In this document: piece after piece, positions 62,743 to 64,000 of the stretch | How the letters are laid out: every line of letters starts with the position of its first letter | Position numbering within the stretch: position 1 is the stretch's first letter | Assembly (NCBI RefSeq): GCF_964019385.1 | Contig: NC_088655.1 | Location: 14,441,731 to 14,505,730, forward strand | Length of the DNA stretch: 64,000 nucleotides | Source: Sycon ciliatum | Lineage: Eukaryota > Porifera > Calcarea > Leucosolenida > Sycettidae | Direction: 5' to 3' | Notes under the pieces: generated by a model | Seen by the model: only the letters and a program-made list of their open reading frames with translations | Database searches by the model: none | What the model was told of the DNA's origin: nothing | Program-made: the position numbers and the translations under genes

Positions 62743-62770
62743 CGTCGAGGGCCACTCATTCTCGTCGAGG
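62743..62770 (+). repeat. Short direct repeat CGTCGAGG, 20-bp spacing
   Basis: CGTCGAGG at 62,743-62,750 and 62,763-62,770, just before the proposed transposase start. Function unknown. Confidence 0.5.
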
Positions 62771-62790
62771 GTCCCTCGTTGTCAGCCCCC

Positions 62791-63171
62791 ATGGCAACCC
62801 ACAATTCAGTGCTAGAGTCTCTGTGCAGGGTGTGTGGGTTCTTTATACCACCCTTTCGGAAAGACAAGAAGACGAGGACGACTGCACATGCAGTGGCTGA
62901 TCACGCAGATGAGCTCCTGCATTATTTCAACATCAACACAACAACAGACACGCCAGACGTACATCCTGCAACATTTTGTGATTCATGCAGATCGTACTTG
63001 AGAAGGGCATCCTCCTCTTCTTCTAGTGACTTTAGAACACCAACTCTCTAGCTGTGGCAGCCACATGGCAGTACCACTTCTGGCCCTTGTAAAGTGTGCT
63101 CAGGTGCTGAGGATAGGAGAAAAGGTGCAGGCCCAAGAAACCGTCGACGTCATGCTCAACGGCGTCTAGGG
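62791..63171 (+). pseudogene. RAG1-like (N-RAG-TP-like) transposase, N-terminal zinc-binding region, broken
   Basis: The ATG at 62,791 (MATHNSVLES) is chosen because it directly precedes the first recognisable motif. Residues C12 and C15 (LCRVCG) and then H58-P59, F62-C63 and C66 (HPATFCDSC) follow the order and spacing of the RAG1 N-terminal zinc-binding region. An in-frame TAG at 63,049-63,051 ends the open frame after 86 residues. The homology resumes immediately in the same frame with W (63,055), PH (63,061-63,066) and CKVC (63,088-63,099), then a basic stretch GAGPRNRRR. This matches the W-x-PH...CxxC part that follows in RAG1 and in the molluscan N-RAG-TP transposons. From known families, this region is accessory to a DDE recombinase acting on DNA in the nucleus. 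The stop and the missing central part make activity unlikely. It could also be a domesticated relative, but the damage argues against that. Confidence 0.75.
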
Positions 63172-63483
63172 CTAATCCCACCCACTGCAGTCGAGACGCA
63201 CTTCTGGAGCTTGCTTCCCCGGCCTTCTTTGCAGGGAATGAAGCACCTGCCTTTTTATCACCCTCCCCTCTCTTTCCTGCTGTGTCTGTTCGTGGCAAGT
63301 GAATGCAGCCGTGCAGCACCCATGTTGCGAGTGTCTGTCGTGTGTGTCGTATATGCATGAACTATTCCAAGATGCATTTGAGGTAGAATGCATGTCATAT
63401 GATTGCAAAGCTAAGCTGTGGGCCGCTCAGCTAAAATCTCCTTCTTCCTTTATCTCGTCTATTCTTGCTGAGCGCAGAATTCA
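63172..63483. other. Region between transposase fragments, no clear coding content
   Basis: The frame of the N-terminal fragment stays open to a TGA at 63,358-63,360 but shows no motif I recognise. A pyrimidine-rich run ending in GCAG at 63,231-63,234 resembles a splice acceptor. Another frame (63,299-63,535) is open and overlaps the C-terminal fragment, and might carry frameshifted transposase sequence. The DDE core expected between the two fragments (several hundred residues in full-length relatives) cannot fit in this space. Confidence 0.5.
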
Positions 63484-64000
63484 ATGCAGCCATGCCACGA
63501 ATCTTTCGAGCCTGTGCTTAAAAAACACAGAATAGACAGACAGGCATATCACTCCGGGGCTTTCATCGGAAACCACATTCATAAAGCACTGCAGCCAGCC
63601 ACATGCAAGGAAATAACCAGTGCTCCTCTACAGACAATGACAAACATCTTCAACACTGACAACTCACCATACACCCAGTACACATCACAACAACAAGACC
63701 TGCCAGATAGAGCATCAGCACTCCGAGACAAGTACGGCAGACTCTTCACGCAATACAAAGATTGTAGGGCAATCTTCGCAGTGTGCAACAAGATCACTCC
63801 TGACAAGCTGCATCAACTCTCTACGAACATTTAACTCTTCATGGCAACACTAAGGAAGACAGTCTACGACCAGAACAAGACTATAACGCCTAAAATGCAC
63901 GTGCTGGAGGCGCATACTGTGGACTGCATCAGTCAGTTCGGTGTATCCCTTGGACTGATGGGCGAACAAGGTGGTGAGTCCATCCACAAGTGCTTCAAGC
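63484..64000 (+). pseudogene. RAG1/Transib-type transposase, C-terminal fragment with in-frame stop, runs off window
   Basis: The frame opens after a TGA at 63,469-63,471. The first Met is at 63,484, but the true start of the homology is unknown. Early residues (EPVLKKHRIDRQAYHSGAF, then GNHIHKAL) resemble the segment that precedes the last catalytic region in invertebrate RAG1-like transposases. An in-frame TAA at 63,832-63,834 interrupts it. Directly after, in the same frame, come TPKMHVLE (63,886-63,909) and GLMGEQGGESIHKCF (63,952-63,996). The EQGGES motif aligns in character with the SEGNES-type motif around the third catalytic acid of RAG1, so E at 63,964 or 63,976 may be the equivalent residue. 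It lies on the same strand as the N-terminal fragment and is probably the same element. The family assignment is from recalled motif patterns, not a search. Confidence 0.75.

Noticed and set aside
63032-63408. Minus-strand frames at 63,032-63,358, 63,172-63,408 and 63,579-63,806
   Set aside because: They lie opposite the transposase fragments or featureless DNA and show no recognisable domain.
62322-64000. Telomere or subtelomere boundary
   Set aside because: No TTAGG or TTAGGG repeats occur in the window.

Overview
The window is almost entirely one eukaryotic satellite DNA array. About 62.3 kb is made of tandem copies of a roughly 367-bp monomer (about 170 copies). The last 1.7 kb is non-satellite DNA holding a decayed RAG1-like (N-RAG-TP-like) transposase. 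That pairing (a long homogenised satellite with higher-order repeats, next to a RAG1-type transposon relic) points to heterochromatin of an invertebrate animal, possibly pericentromeric or centromeric. I cannot name the species. There is no bacterial gene structure, and no rRNA, tRNA or CRISPR array.

Layout. Positions 1-22,938: monomers in minus orientation. Positions 22,601-23,505: a strand switch formed by two identical 338-bp inverted arms around a 229-bp spacer. Positions 22,939-62,321: monomers in plus orientation. Both blocks are built from nested multi-monomer duplications with offsets of 4,404, 5,061, 1,467 and 1,835 bp on the left and 3,669, 7,709, 3,675, 2,202, about 2,934 and 1,102 bp on the right. 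The array ends abruptly inside a monomer at 62,321/62,322.

Inside the monomer, about 140 bp is nearly invariant. It contains a CACGTG, a Pol III A/B-box-like pair, and a close-set CCCG/CGAA motif resembling a compressed CENP-B box. The neighbouring segment varies and comes in two forms: a majority with the dyad GCCAAA-TT-TTTGGC, and a minority (36 copies located) carrying the palindrome CCGCATGCGG at nearly the same place. The minority form often recurs every third monomer. This resembles the A-box/B-box alternation of primate alpha satellite.

Most monomers carry an 80-codon open frame, but it starts at TTG, is closed by a stop in most minority-class monomers, and varies freely in amino acids. 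I treat it as non-coding.

Flank. Positions 62,791-63,171 encode a RAG1 N-terminal-type zinc-binding region (CxxC, HPxxFCxxC, WxPH, CxxC) broken by an in-frame TAG. Positions 63,484-64,000 encode the C-terminal part of the same transposase type, with an in-frame TAA and a GEQGGES motif. Only about 0.3 kb separates them, so the central catalytic region appears to be deleted. The two pieces look like one internally deleted, inactive element that runs off the window.
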